Source: an uncultured Clostridia bacterium
Lineage (GTDB): Bacteria; Bacillota; Clostridia; UBA1381
Direction: 5' to 3'
Assembly: GCA_947591315.1 (NCBI GenBank)
Contig: CANQDD010000006.1
Location: 1 to 64,000 of the forward strand
Length of the DNA: 64,000 nt
Below the pieces are notes generated by a model. That model was given only the letters and a program-made list of their open reading frames with translations. It was not told the origin of the DNA and searched no databases. Below, piece after piece: positions 24,497 to 32,578 of the stretch (its first letter is position 1; every line of letters starts with the position of its first letter). The translations under genes and the position numbers were made by a program.

Positions 24497-25867
24497 TTAC
24501 CCCAATTTCTTATGCGCCTCAATCGCTATGGCGCACTCGAGGCGCTTTTTCTGAAATTCGCAGCCGAGCTCGTAAGGCTTATTTATATCGCCGTTAAAGT
24601 TATACGCGTTGGCGGAGCAGCCGCCGCTGCAATAGAATTTGGCGAAGCAGTCCTTACATTTCTCCTTTGTGTACACATTCGAGCGTTCAAACTCGGAGCG
24701 TATGCCCTCGTTAAGCGTTCCGTCGTACACGTTGCCCATTTTATAGTCCTCGTTGCCGACAAACTGGTGGCACGGGTAAATATCGCCCGACGGCGCGACG
24801 GCGAGGTACTCGTGTCCCGCGCCGCAGCCCGACAGACGCTTTATCGCGCACGGTCCCTGGTCGAGGTCTACCATGAAGTGGAAGAAGTTAAATCCCCTGC
24901 CTTCGTCGTAACGCTTCACATATTCCTCGCAGAGCTTGTCGTACTCGGCGCAAATTTTGTCTACGTGCTCCGGTTTTAACGCGTAATCCTCATCATACGG
25001 CGCGACGACCGGCTCAACGCTCGTCTGCTTAAAGCCGAGGTCGGCAAGATGCAGGACGTCCTTCGCGAAGTCGAGGTTGTACGCCGTGAACGTACCGCGG
25101 ACGTAGTAGTTATTCTGATTGCGGCTCTCGGCAAGCTTTTGGAATTTCGGCACTATCGCGTCATACGAGCCGCTGCCGTCAACGCGGCGGCGCACACGGT
25201 CGTTCGTCTCCTTCGTTCCGTCTATCGAGAGCACGACGTTCGACATGTTCTCGTTTATGTACTTCATTATGTCGTCGTTTAAGAGTATGCCGTTTGTCGT
25301 GATTGTAAAGCGGAAATTTTTGCCGTGCTTTTCGCCCTGCTCGCGGGCATAGTCGGTAATCTCCTTTACGGCTTCAAAATTCATCGTCGGCTCGCCGCCG
25401 AAGTAGTCGATCTCTATGTTGCGGCGGTTTCCGCTGTTCGCGATTACGAAATCGATCGCCTTTTTACCCGTTTCCGCGCTCATAAGGCTTCTGCCGCCGT
25501 GAAATTCGCCCGTGTCGGCGAAGCAGTATTTGCAGCGCAGATTGCAGTCGTGCGCTATGTGCAGGCAGAGAGCCTTGACGATCGAGCCTTTGTTCCAATT
25601 CTTTGCAAACTGCTCATAAGTGTCCTCGCTGAAAAGCTGTCCCGCCCTGTAGAGCGAGCAGATTTCCGCGTAGCACTCGTCTATTTCCTCGTCGGAATAC
25701 TTGTCCCCCATCGCCTGCTTCACGTATTCGGGGCACTCGCTCTCCGGCGTGAACGGCTCGAATATGCAGTCGAGCATATCGTACATCACGTCGTCCGCTA
25801 TATGTACCGCGCCGGAATAAACGTCCATCACGATATTCATTCCGAGCTGCTTAAACTTATGTATCAC
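24497..25867 (-). CDS. scfB: SCIFF peptide radical-SAM maturase
   Basis: A 456-residue radical-SAM/SPASM enzyme that installs thioether bonds from Cys sulfur to neighbouring residues in the SCIFF peptide. The N-terminal ~95 residues resemble a peptide-recognition domain. The radical-SAM cluster motif is C108-NLR-C112-KY-C115, with the glycine-rich GGEPTMNF following. The C-terminal SPASM region carries CGAGHEYLAVAPSGDIYPC and CKDC-FAKFYC-SGGC for two auxiliary clusters. It lies behind scfA, separated by a hairpin that may reduce its expression relative to the peptide. Confidence 0.95.
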   Translation of the reverse strand: MIHKFKQLGMNIVMDVYSGAVHIADDVMYDMLDCIFEPFTPESECPEYVKQAMGDKYSDEEIDECYAEICSLYRAGQLFSEDTYEQFAKNWNKGSIVKALCLHIAHDCNLRCKYCFADTGEFHGGRSLMSAETGKKAIDFVIANSGNRRNIEIDYFGGEPTMNFEAVKEITDYAREQGEKHGKNFRFTITTNGILLNDDIMKYINENMSNVVLSIDGTKETNDRVRRRVDGSGSYDAIVPKFQKLAESRNQNNYYVRGTFTAYNLDFAKDVLHLADLGFKQTSVEPVVAPYDEDYALKPEHVDKICAEYDKLCEEYVKRYDEGRGFNFFHFMVDLDQGPCAIKRLSGCGAGHEYLAVAPSGDIYPCHQFVGNEDYKMGNVYDGTLNEGIRSEFERSNVYTKEKCKDCFAKFYCSGGCSANAYNFNGDINKPYELGCEFQKKRLECAIAIEAHKKLG

Positions 25868-25928
25868 CTGTAAAAACTCCTTTAAGATTCACGAAACGCG
25901 TGAACCGATTTTACGCGCCGTTAAACAG

Positions 25929-25958
25929 AAAATCACCGACCGCGCAGCCGATGATTTT
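25929..25958 (-). terminator. Hairpin between scfA and scfB
   Basis: Arms AAAATCA/TGATTTT (25929-25935, 25952-25958) around a GC-rich centre. On the minus strand it lies 7 nt after the scfA stop. It is probably a partial terminator or stabilising hairpin that sets the peptide:enzyme ratio. Confidence 0.55.
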
Positions 25959-25964
25959 GTTTGT

Positions 25965-26111
25965 TCAGTTCTGTGCGTTCTCGCACTTCTGATTTGCAAC
26001 CGTGCAGGACGTCTTGCAAGCCGACTGACATGAAGTCTGGCACTCGCCGCAGCCGCCGTGCACCGCGCTTGACTTAAGATTCGCGCTGTTTAATGTTGTA
26101 ACGTGCTTCAT
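25965..26111 (-). CDS. scfA: SCIFF ranthipeptide precursor
   Basis: A 48-residue precursor starting MKHVTTLNSANLKSSA, with six cysteines at 21, 24, 28, 32, 36 and 43, the six-cysteines-in-forty-five pattern that names the family. The N-terminal half is the leader recognised by ScfB; the Cys-rich half receives sactipeptide-like thioethers (ranthipeptide). These peptides are nearly universal in Clostridia and have been linked to cell-density-type regulation. The start at 26111 follows GGAGG, and it has its own promoter at 26152-26180. Confidence 0.97.
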   Translation of the reverse strand: MKHVTTLNSANLKSSAVHGGCGECQTSCQSACKTSCTVANQKCENAQN

Positions 26112-26151
26112 TGAAATATCCTCCGTGTCTGTTTTATTTCCATACACTGTT

Positions 26152-26180
26152 ATTTTACCATATTATGATAAAAAAGTCAA
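26152..26180 (-). promoter_or_regulatory. Promoter of scfA
   Basis: TTGACT (26175-26180), 17 nt, TAAAAT (26152-26157) on the minus strand. Confidence 0.75.
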
Positions 26181-26194
26181 TAGTACGATAAATT

Positions 26195-26554
26195 TTACTT
26201 GTTGCCTATTATACAGCCCAGCATTGCCGCGCCGAATATTCCCGCCGTCACCGCCGCCGTGTGCGCGGTAAAGCAAAAGCCGCCGCTTAGAACCATTGCG
26301 AGAGCGAGAAGCGCCAGCGCGTATATCAGCGCGGCGAGCAGCACGTGCAAAAGACGCTTGCAGTCGGCGGCGCGCGCTATTATTACCGCGCCCAGAAGCA
26401 TACCGAGTATTACCGCCGCGTAAGAGCCTATGTTAATTACGCTCGGGCTTATGCCGGTAAGGTGCTCCAGAAGCGACAGGATAAACAAAACCGCCACGGC
26501 GAACAATATCGACGCCGCCGCGCCCTTTACGACTGTTTTTATATTCACGGACAT
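26195..26554 (-). CDS. TIGR04086 family membrane protein
   Basis: A 119-residue integral membrane protein with four hydrophobic segments (about 12-30, 42-60, 68-90, 98-117) and short loops. This family is found in Clostridia next to yajC and the scf genes, as here, and its function is unknown. Its ribosome binding site AAGGAGG lies in the 3' arm of a hairpin and is separated from the ATG only by a T run, so translation may depend on read-through or opening of that hairpin. Confidence 0.85.
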   Translation of the reverse strand: MSVNIKTVVKGAAASILFAVAVLFILSLLEHLTGISPSVINIGSYAAVILGMLLGAVIIARAADCKRLLHVLLAALIYALALLALAMVLSGGFCFTAHTAAVTAGIFGAAMLGCIIGNK

Positions 26555-26555
26555 A

Positions 26556-26598
26556 AAAAAACCTCCTTAATATATCTCGATACAAATATATTAAGGAG
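26556..26598 (-). promoter_or_regulatory. Hairpin plus T run overlapping the ribosome binding site of the TIGR04086 gene
   Basis: Perfect 12-bp arms CTCCTTAATATA (26563-26574) and TATATTAAGGAG (26587-26598). On the minus strand the 3' arm contains the Shine-Dalgarno sequence and is followed by seven T and the ATG. It can act as terminator for yajC and as translational block for the next gene. Confidence 0.65.
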
Positions 26599-26620
26599 AT
26601 TTCCTTTATATTCCCTTAAA

Positions 26621-27037
26621 TCAGTCCTTCGCGGGATTTACCGTTCTTATGGAGTCGCGCTCCATTTTGATAACGCTCTTTTCGTCCTGCGTGCCGATGT
26701 TGCCGGTTTCAACCCAGACAAATTCGTCCTTTATCTTGCTGACCTTTCCGCATATACCGCCTATCGTGACAACCTTGTCGCCGACCTTCATGGCGTTAAG
26801 CATAGCCTTTGCTTCCTTTTCGCGCTTTCTCTGCGGTCTTATCATCATAAAGTAAAGAAGCACGATAATAAGCACGAACGGCAGAAAGCTCATAATCATT
26901 CCCATTACGGTGTTACCCTGCGGCTGTTGCTGCTGCGCCGCCGGAGCCTGCTGTTCAGTGGTCGCCGCGGTGTTCTGCTGCGCCGCGGTATCGGCTGTTT
27001 CGCCTTCCGCAAATACAACTGTTTCCAAGATATTCAT
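26621..27037 (-). CDS. yajC: Preprotein translocase subunit YajC
   Basis: A 138-residue membrane protein. A hydrophilic, Gln/Ala-rich N-terminal extension (about 10-40) precedes one membrane segment (about 44-64, MGMIMSFLPFVLIIVLLYFMMIRPQ). The conserved cytoplasmic domain follows with RPQRKREKEAKAMLNAMKVGDKVVTIGGICGKV (described by its ends). YajC joins SecDF-type accessory factors at the Sec translocon. It is the first gene of yajC-TIGR04086-scfA-scfB, with a promoter at 27070-27098. Confidence 0.95.
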   Translation of the reverse strand: MNILETVVFAEGETADTAAQQNTAATTEQQAPAAQQQQPQGNTVMGMIMSFLPFVLIIVLLYFMMIRPQRKREKEAKAMLNAMKVGDKVVTIGGICGKVSKIKDEFVWVETGNIGTQDEKSVIKMERDSIRTVNPAKD

Positions 27038-27069
27038 GTTTTACTCTCCTTCAAGTTTATTTCTTTTGT

Positions 27070-27098
27070 ATTGTACCATGTATTTCCTGATATTGCAA
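27070..27098 (-). promoter_or_regulatory. Promoter of yajC
   Basis: TTGCAA (27093-27098), 17 nt, TACAAT (27070-27075) on the minus strand. Confidence 0.7.
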
Positions 27099-27113
27099 GT
27101 ATTTTATAAAATT

Positions 27114-27725
27114 TTATGTAAGAGAGCGAATGTGACGCGCCATTTCGACAAGCTCTTCACCTTCGGCTATGAGCGAGCCGTGTTCCGACACGAATACGCG
27201 CCTTAACGGATTGTAGGACACGCTTTCGGCAAACTCTTTTATAAGATCTATGTACCTTGCGTGCTTCTCCGCGTTCTTCATCGCAAGGCAAAAGGCTTTG
27301 TCCAACCTGTAAAAAGCGCCGTCATAGAGGATTTCGTCGGTAAGCCGCGCAAGCGACATACACGCGCTGTCAAAATCGGAGAAGTAAAATACCGCGTTCC
27401 TCGCCGCATTGCCCGGGGATTTAAGCTTCGCCGTAACCTTGACGCTGCGCTTAAATTCCTCGATCGCAAGTCTTGTCTGCGCCGCGCCCATTTTGCTTAC
27501 CACAAGCGTTATACCGTCCTTAAACGGCGTAGCCTCGACGACAACCTGTCCGTTATAAGGATTAAAGCCGGTTTCGTCTCGTATCATTTCCATTATATTG
27601 AAAAGTAGGCTGTGAAGCTCCTTGCTGTTCGGTCCGAGAGCGTTGATGTCAATATTGTAATCCGATAAATCCGTCGGAGAAAGAGTCACCATAATTCTGT
27701 CCTTGTTAATTTTTTCTATTTTCAA
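27114..27725 (-). CDS. mecA: Adaptor protein MecA
   Basis: A 203-residue adaptor that delivers substrates to ClpC(P) in Firmicutes. The N-terminal substrate-binding domain (about 1-85, MKIEKINKDRIMVTLSPTDLSDYNI in outline) is followed by a linker. The C-terminal ClpC-binding domain has FYFSDFDSACMSLARL and NPLRRVFVSEHGSLI. The likely start is a TTG at 27725, six bases after AGGTG, giving the family's usual MKIEKIN; a GTG three codons earlier overlaps the ribosome binding site. In relatives MecA affects competence, sporulation and proteostasis. Confidence 0.88.
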   Translation of the reverse strand: MKIEKINKDRIMVTLSPTDLSDYNIDINALGPNSKELHSLLFNIMEMIRDETGFNPYNGQVVVEATPFKDGITLVVSKMGAAQTRLAIEEFKRSVKVTAKLKSPGNAARNAVFYFSDFDSACMSLARLTDEILYDGAFYRLDKAFCLAMKNAEKHARYIDLIKEFAESVSYNPLRRVFVSEHGSLIAEGEELVEMARHIRSLT

Positions 27726-27890
27726 AACATTCACCTGCCCTTGATGATTATATTCTATTATACTATATAAATCGCGTTTTGGGAATACATTTTTCGATTT
27801 TTGTCAAATAAAATTTTTGCCATACGGGTATATTTAAGGAAATTCGGTCAAGAATACTATATATCAAACGATGCATTGGAGGAACATATT

Positions 27891-28664
27891 ATGCAGAATA
27901 ACGAAGAAAAGAAGAAAAACAAAAAGCTTCCGGCGTTTTATATAGCTTTGTGCTGCTGCGTTCTGATGATAGGCGTAGCCGGCTTTATAACCGAAAAGCA
28001 TACCGAGGACAGCGGCGCCGATACTATTACGGTTGGCGAGCTGCCGTCCGAGGATAGCGATACCGCGTCCGTATTTTCGGACGAGCTTCCGGAGGACGTG
28101 AGTTTGTCGCTTGCCGAAATAACGCCGCAGCCCGAACCGACGGCTGAACCGGCAGCCGAAGAAACCGCAGCCGAGGAAACGACCGCTCCGACAGACGAGG
28201 TTATGGATTACGCCGTTGACAACCCCGACGTTACGGGTGAGTCTATTATGGTAACGAACGACCTGCCCGCGTTTATCATGCCGGTAAACGGTGAAATTCT
28301 CGAGCCGTACACCGATGTGCTTGCATACAACCACGCGCTTGACGACTGGAGAGCGCACGGCGGAGTTGACATAGCCGCCGAAAAGGGCTGCTCGGTCGCG
28401 TCCGTCGCGTCCGGCGAGGTTGAAAGAGTGTACGACAACGCTATGGGCGCGTGCGTCGAAATATCGCACCCGGCGGGATTTGTGACGCGGTACATGGGGC
28501 TTGAAGCAGCCGAAAACCTCACCGAAGGCAAGGAAGTCCAGTCGGGCGAGGTAATAGGCACGGTCGGCGACTGCGCCGCCGAAAACGTCGAACAGCCGCA
28601 TCTCCATTTTGAAATGGAAAAGGACGGCGTTCCCGTAAACCCCACTGATTTCCTTCCTCACTAA
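27891..28664 (+). CDS. M23 family metallopeptidase, SpoIIQ-like
   Basis: A 257-residue protein with a short cytoplasmic lysine-rich start, one membrane anchor (about 14-32, AFYIALCCCVLMIGVAGFI), an acidic Pro/Glu linker (about 60-105) and a LytM/M23 domain (about 130-250). The zinc motifs are intact: HGGVDIAA (HxxxD) and PHLHFEM (HxH). It should cut peptidoglycan peptide crosslinks outside the membrane. Size and layout recall SpoIIQ, the forespore partner of SpoIIIAH, which keeps catalytic residues in Clostridia. The upstream sequence has only a weak sigma-F/G-like match, so the sporulation role is unproven. The start follows GGAGG. Confidence 0.8.
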   Translation: MQNNEEKKKNKKLPAFYIALCCCVLMIGVAGFITEKHTEDSGADTITVGELPSEDSDTASVFSDELPEDVSLSLAEITPQPEPTAEPAAEETAAEETTAPTDEVMDYAVDNPDVTGESIMVTNDLPAFIMPVNGEILEPYTDVLAYNHALDDWRAHGGVDIAAEKGCSVASVASGEVERVYDNAMGACVEISHPAGFVTRYMGLEAAENLTEGKEVQSGEVIGTVGDCAAENVEQPHLHFEMEKDGVPVNPTDFLPH

Positions 28665-28678
28665 AGCAAATATACGTT

Positions 28679-28714
28679 ATGCCCCCTCGCTCGGAGGGGG
28701 CATGTATTTTTTTT
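28679..28714 (+). terminator. Terminator after the M23 peptidase gene
   Basis: Arms ATGCCCCCTC/GAGGGGGCAT followed by GTATTTTTTTT. It overlaps the end of the converging aconitase gene. Confidence 0.9.
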
Positions 28715-30644
28715 ACGCGTTCTGTTTTGTGTAGTTGAGCAGTCCGCCGGCGTAGAGCATTTCCTTCTGTCTGTCGGAAAAGTCCGCGTTAAGCTCGAAG
28801 TCAAAGCCCTTTGTAACGTTCGTTGCCTTTATCACGTTTCCCGCCGCGATCTGCCTGCCTATATTTTCAAGCTTTATTTCGTCCGTCTGGTCTATCCTGT
28901 CATAGTCCGCTTCGTTTATGAACGTCAGCGGCACAATTCCCGCGTTTATGAGGTTTGCCATATGTATTCTCGCGAATGACTTGGTTATTACCGCCTTTAC
29001 GCCGAGATACAGCGGAGCGAGCGCCGCGTGTTCTCTCGACGAGCCCTGGCCGTAGTTAGAGCCACCGATTATCACGCTCTTGCCCATTTCGAGAGCGCGG
29101 TCGTGGAATTTCTCATCGCACACCGCGAAGCAGTATTCCGAAATCTTCGGTATGTTGGAGCGGAGCGGTAAAATTTTCGCGCCCGCGGGCATGATGTGGT
29201 CGGTGGTGATGTTGTCGCCGACCTTCAGGCTTACCTTCGCGTCAATCGTTTCAGCCAAAGGCTCCGATACGGGGAACGGCTTGATGTTGGGGCCGCGCAG
29301 TACCTCAACGCTGTCCATTTCCTCCGCCGGTACGGGCGGTACTATCATATTGTCGTTTACCGTGAATTTCTCGGGGAGCGTTATGTTGGCAGCCGCGCCG
29401 AGTGTGCGCGGATCGGTGAACACGCCCGTAAGAGCCGATATTGCCGCCGTTTCGGGCGATACGAGGTAAATCTGTCCGTCCTTTGTGCCGCTTCTGCCTT
29501 CAAAGTTTCTGTTAAAAGTTCTAAGCGATATACCCTTTGAATTCGGCGACTGTCCCATACCGATACAGGGGCCGCACGCGCTTTCGAGTATTCTCGCGCC
29601 CGCGTCTATCATTATCGCCAGCGCGCCGTTATTCGCGAGCATGTTAAGAACCTGCTTTGAGCCGGGCGCAATCGCGAGCGACACGTCGGGGTGAACGGTC
29701 TTGCCCTTTAATATGTAAGCAACCTTCATCATGTCGAGAAGCGACGAGTTCGTGCATGAGCCGATACATACCTGGTCTATCTTCTGTCCGGCAAGCTCCT
29801 CAATGCTCTTTACGTTGTCCGGCGAGTGAGGACAAGCCGCGAGCGGTACAAGCTCGGAAAGGTTTATCTCGACCGTTTCATCGTAAACAGCGTCAGCATC
29901 GGGCTTTAATTCAGTCCATACTTCCTCCCTGCCCTGCGCCTTCAAAAATTCCTTTGTAACCTCGTCCGACGGGAATATAGATGTCGTCGCGCCGAGCTCA
30001 GCGCCCATGTTCGTTATTGTCGCGCGCTCGGGTACGGACAGCGTCTTAACGCCCTCGCCCGTGTATTCTATAACCTTACCCACGCCGCCCTTTACGGAGA
30101 GGCGTTTCAAAACCTCAAGTATAACGTCCTTCGCGGCAACCCACGGCTGCAATTTGCCCGTAAGATTTACCTTAACGACCTTCGGACAGGTGATATAATA
30201 CGTTCCGCCGCCCATAGCAACCGCAACGTCCATGCCGCCCGCGCCTATGGCTATCATGCCGATACCGCCGCCTGTCGGGGTGTGGCTGTCCGAGCCTATG
30301 AGCGTCTTTCCGGGTATGCCGAAGCGTTCAAGGTGAACCTGGTGGCAGATACCGTTGCCGGGACGCGAGAAATATATTCCGTGCTTTTTCGCGACGCTGC
30401 CGATAAAGCGGTGGTCGTCCGCGTTTTCAAAGCCGCTCTGGAGCGTGTTGTGGTCTATGTACGCCACGCTTCTTTCCGTCTTTACTCTCGGCACGCCCAT
30501 AGCCTCAAATTCGAGATACGCCATTGTGCCGGTAGCGTCCTGCGTAAGCGTCTGGTCGATGCGTATACCTATTTCGCTTCCCTTCACCATTTCGCCCTCA
30601 ACAAGATGCGCCGAAAGGATTTTTTCTGTCAGTGTCATTCCCAT
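28713..30644 (-). CDS. Aconitate hydratase (Aquifex-type)
   Basis: A 643-residue aconitase, within the size of the shorter bacterial class. It isomerises citrate to isocitrate through cis-aconitate with a [4Fe-4S] cluster. Cluster ligands are visible in GSCTNSS and in SACGPCIGMG; a swivel domain (about 500-643) contains GGSNYGQGSSREHAAL. The start MGMTLTEKIL at 30644 is preceded by GGGAGGAAT; the upstream in-frame ATG overlaps that site. A promoter lies at 30682-30711. Citrate synthase is 29 kb away in this window, and isocitrate dehydrogenase is not present. Confidence 0.93.
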   Translation of the reverse strand: MGMTLTEKILSAHLVEGEMVKGSEIGIRIDQTLTQDATGTMAYLEFEAMGVPRVKTERSVAYIDHNTLQSGFENADDHRFIGSVAKKHGIYFSRPGNGICHQVHLERFGIPGKTLIGSDSHTPTGGGIGMIAIGAGGMDVAVAMGGGTYYITCPKVVKVNLTGKLQPWVAAKDVILEVLKRLSVKGGVGKVIEYTGEGVKTLSVPERATITNMGAELGATTSIFPSDEVTKEFLKAQGREEVWTELKPDADAVYDETVEINLSELVPLAACPHSPDNVKSIEELAGQKIDQVCIGSCTNSSLLDMMKVAYILKGKTVHPDVSLAIAPGSKQVLNMLANNGALAIMIDAGARILESACGPCIGMGQSPNSKGISLRTFNRNFEGRSGTKDGQIYLVSPETAAISALTGVFTDPRTLGAAANITLPEKFTVNDNMIVPPVPAEEMDSVEVLRGPNIKPFPVSEPLAETIDAKVSLKVGDNITTDHIMPAGAKILPLRSNIPKISEYCFAVCDEKFHDRALEMGKSVIIGGSNYGQGSSREHAALAPLYLGVKAVITKSFARIHMANLINAGIVPLTFINEADYDRIDQTDEIKLENIGRQIAAGNVIKATNVTKGFDFELNADFSDRQKEMLYAGGLLNYTKQNA

Positions 30645-30681
30645 AGTAATTCCTCCCATATTTTTATACAGTTCTGTGTAT

Positions 30682-30711
30682 ATTTTAATACATTTACGCG
30701 CCCTTTGTCAA
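30682..30711 (-). promoter_or_regulatory. Promoter of the aconitase gene
   Basis: TTGACA (30706-30711), 18 nt, TAAAAT (30682-30687) on the minus strand. Confidence 0.7.
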
Positions 30712-30772
30712 GTGTAACGGCGGCGTAAAAAAGCGTTAACGAATAATTTATATTACTTTTTTCATTTGTTAC

Positions 30773-30801
30773 TTGCAAAATCGCCGTTTCGGGCTTATAA
30801 T
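30773..30801 (+). promoter_or_regulatory. Promoter of the polysaccharide flippase gene
   Basis: TTGCAA (30773-30778), 17 nt, TATAAT (30796-30801). Confidence 0.75.
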
Positions 30802-30831
30802 ACACATAACGGACAAACGAGGAGAAATTTT

Positions 30832-32529
30832 ATGGAAAACGTAAAAAAAGAGAAAACAAAATCTTTTATGAGCAACGTCACGGTTATTCTCGTGTCGCAG
30901 ATAATCGTCAAGCTGTTCGGAATGATTTACAGAATAGTTATAACGAACGTGCCCGGCTTCGGCGACGAGGCTCTGGGACTTTACAACGTCGGATTTCAGA
31001 TTTACACGGTGCTTCTTGCAATATCGTCCGTCGGCATACCGAACGCCGTATCAAAAATGGTGTCCGAAAGAGCCGCGATAGACGACTACAAGGGCGCGGA
31101 AAAAATATTCAAGACGGCAATGGTACTGTTCACCGCGATAGGCCTCGCGACGACAGCTGTCCTGTTCTTCGGCGCGGACATATTCGCGGAAAAACTTATA
31201 AAAATGCCGGGCTCACAGCACGTCATGCGCGCGCTCGCGCCGTCGCTGCTGTTCGTGTGCGTGTCGTCGGTAATACGCGGCTACTTCACCGGTCTTAAGG
31301 ATATGCGCGCGACGAGCAATTCGCAGGTGCTCGAACAGATACTCAAATGCTCGCTTACGATTATATTCGTGTACATCGCGGCGGGTATGGCTGCCTCGGC
31401 TGAAATGATGGCGACGTGGGCAAACTTCGCGACGTCGGTCGCGACAGTCTTGAGCTTCCTCTACCTCATGCTGTTCTACCACAACAGAAAAAAGTCGCTC
31501 AGCCGTAAGGTCGGGCAAAGCACGGGCGAGACGCTTAAAGAAAGCGGCGGCAAACTGATGAAGGCTATACTGCTTTTGAGCATACCCATTTCGCTCGGCT
31601 CTATCATCACGGCGATAAACCGCGTAATAGACACCGCGACCGTTAGCCGCGGTATACAGATTGCGTTCGCCGAGGTTATACCGGCGCACGGAAACGTCGC
31701 GGCTATCGTTTCGCCCGACGCGAATGCGCTCGTTGAAGCGGTAAGGCGGCTGTCGGGACTTCTGGCAAAGAGCGATATTCTCTACAATATGCCGCTCGCG
31801 GTTAATTTCGCGTTCGCAACGGTGCTTGTGCCTTACGTCGCAAGCGCGATGAAGCTCAAAAACTACGCGGAGGCGGCTGAAAAGGTAAACTACTCGCTGC
31901 TCGTGTCGATACTTATAATACTGCCGTGCGCGATAGGTCTTATAGTGCTTGCCGAGCCGGTGTACAAAATCATCTATTTTAACGCGTCCGAGGGCTATGA
32001 GCTTTTGCAGCTTGTGTCTGTATCGCTCATATTCGCGGCACTGGCGCAGACAATGACCGGCTCGCTGCAGGGTATCGGCAAGGTATTTGTTCCGGCGATA
32101 AGCCTGCTGTTCGGCTGCATTGCAAAAATAATACTCAACATACTGCTCATAAGAATACCGTCCGTAAACATCTACGGCGCGGCTGTGAGCTCTATAGCGT
32201 GTCAGTTTATTTCGTGCGCGATATGCTTTATGGTGCTCAGGAAGCACTGCAGGCTTAAAATACAGCCGGTAAAGTACATCGTAAAGCCGCTTATCGCGGG
32301 CGTTACGATGGGCGCGGCGGCTCTTGGAACGTACAAGCTCGTCACGCTTGCGGCGGGTACGGGCTTTGTTGCAAATCTCATCGCAACGGTGCTTGCTATC
32401 GGCGTGGCGGTCGTTGTGTACTTCGCGCTTGTGTTCGCGCTCAAGGTCATGTCGCCCGACGAGGTTAAACAGCTCCCCGCCGGTGATAAGATTTATTCGC
32501 TGCTTGTTAAGACGAGACTGTATAAATAA
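30832..32529 (+). CDS. MOP-superfamily flippase, SpoVB/MurJ-like
   Basis: A 565-residue protein with about fourteen membrane segments and the polysaccharide-transport (PST/SpoVB) layout. It begins SFMSNVTVILVSQIIVKLFGMIYRIVI and contains GLYNVGFQIYTVLLAISSVGIPNAVSKMVSE (both quoted in part). Members move lipid-linked wall precursors, such as lipid II or its sporulation counterpart, across the membrane. A central insertion (about 290-330) between segments lies on one face. The start follows GAGGAGA. The gene is monocistronic, with its own promoter and a strong terminator. Sporulation-specific SpoVB and vegetative flippases cannot be separated by eye. Confidence 0.82.
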   Translation: MENVKKEKTKSFMSNVTVILVSQIIVKLFGMIYRIVITNVPGFGDEALGLYNVGFQIYTVLLAISSVGIPNAVSKMVSERAAIDDYKGAEKIFKTAMVLFTAIGLATTAVLFFGADIFAEKLIKMPGSQHVMRALAPSLLFVCVSSVIRGYFTGLKDMRATSNSQVLEQILKCSLTIIFVYIAAGMAASAEMMATWANFATSVATVLSFLYLMLFYHNRKKSLSRKVGQSTGETLKESGGKLMKAILLLSIPISLGSIITAINRVIDTATVSRGIQIAFAEVIPAHGNVAAIVSPDANALVEAVRRLSGLLAKSDILYNMPLAVNFAFATVLVPYVASAMKLKNYAEAAEKVNYSLLVSILIILPCAIGLIVLAEPVYKIIYFNASEGYELLQLVSVSLIFAALAQTMTGSLQGIGKVFVPAISLLFGCIAKIILNILLIRIPSVNIYGAAVSSIACQFISCAICFMVLRKHCRLKIQPVKYIVKPLIAGVTMGAAALGTYKLVTLAAGTGFVANLIATVLAIGVAVVVYFALVFALKVMSPDEVKQLPAGDKIYSLLVKTRLYK

Positions 32530-32540
32530 AATCAGGCATC

Positions 32541-32570
32541 AAAAAAACGTACCGCGCGGTACGTTTTTTT
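32541..32570. terminator. Bidirectional terminator between flippase and amidase genes
   Basis: Perfect arms AAAAAAACGTACC/GGTACGTTTTTTT with a 4-nt loop, for converging genes. Confidence 0.92.
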
Positions 32571-32578
32571 AATGTCTT

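Noticed and set aside
27828-27856. Sigma-F/G-type promoter ahead of the M23 peptidase gene
   Set aside because: GTATA is present, but the spacer is about 14 nt and the -10 box matches only partly, so it is not supported well enough to list as a feature.
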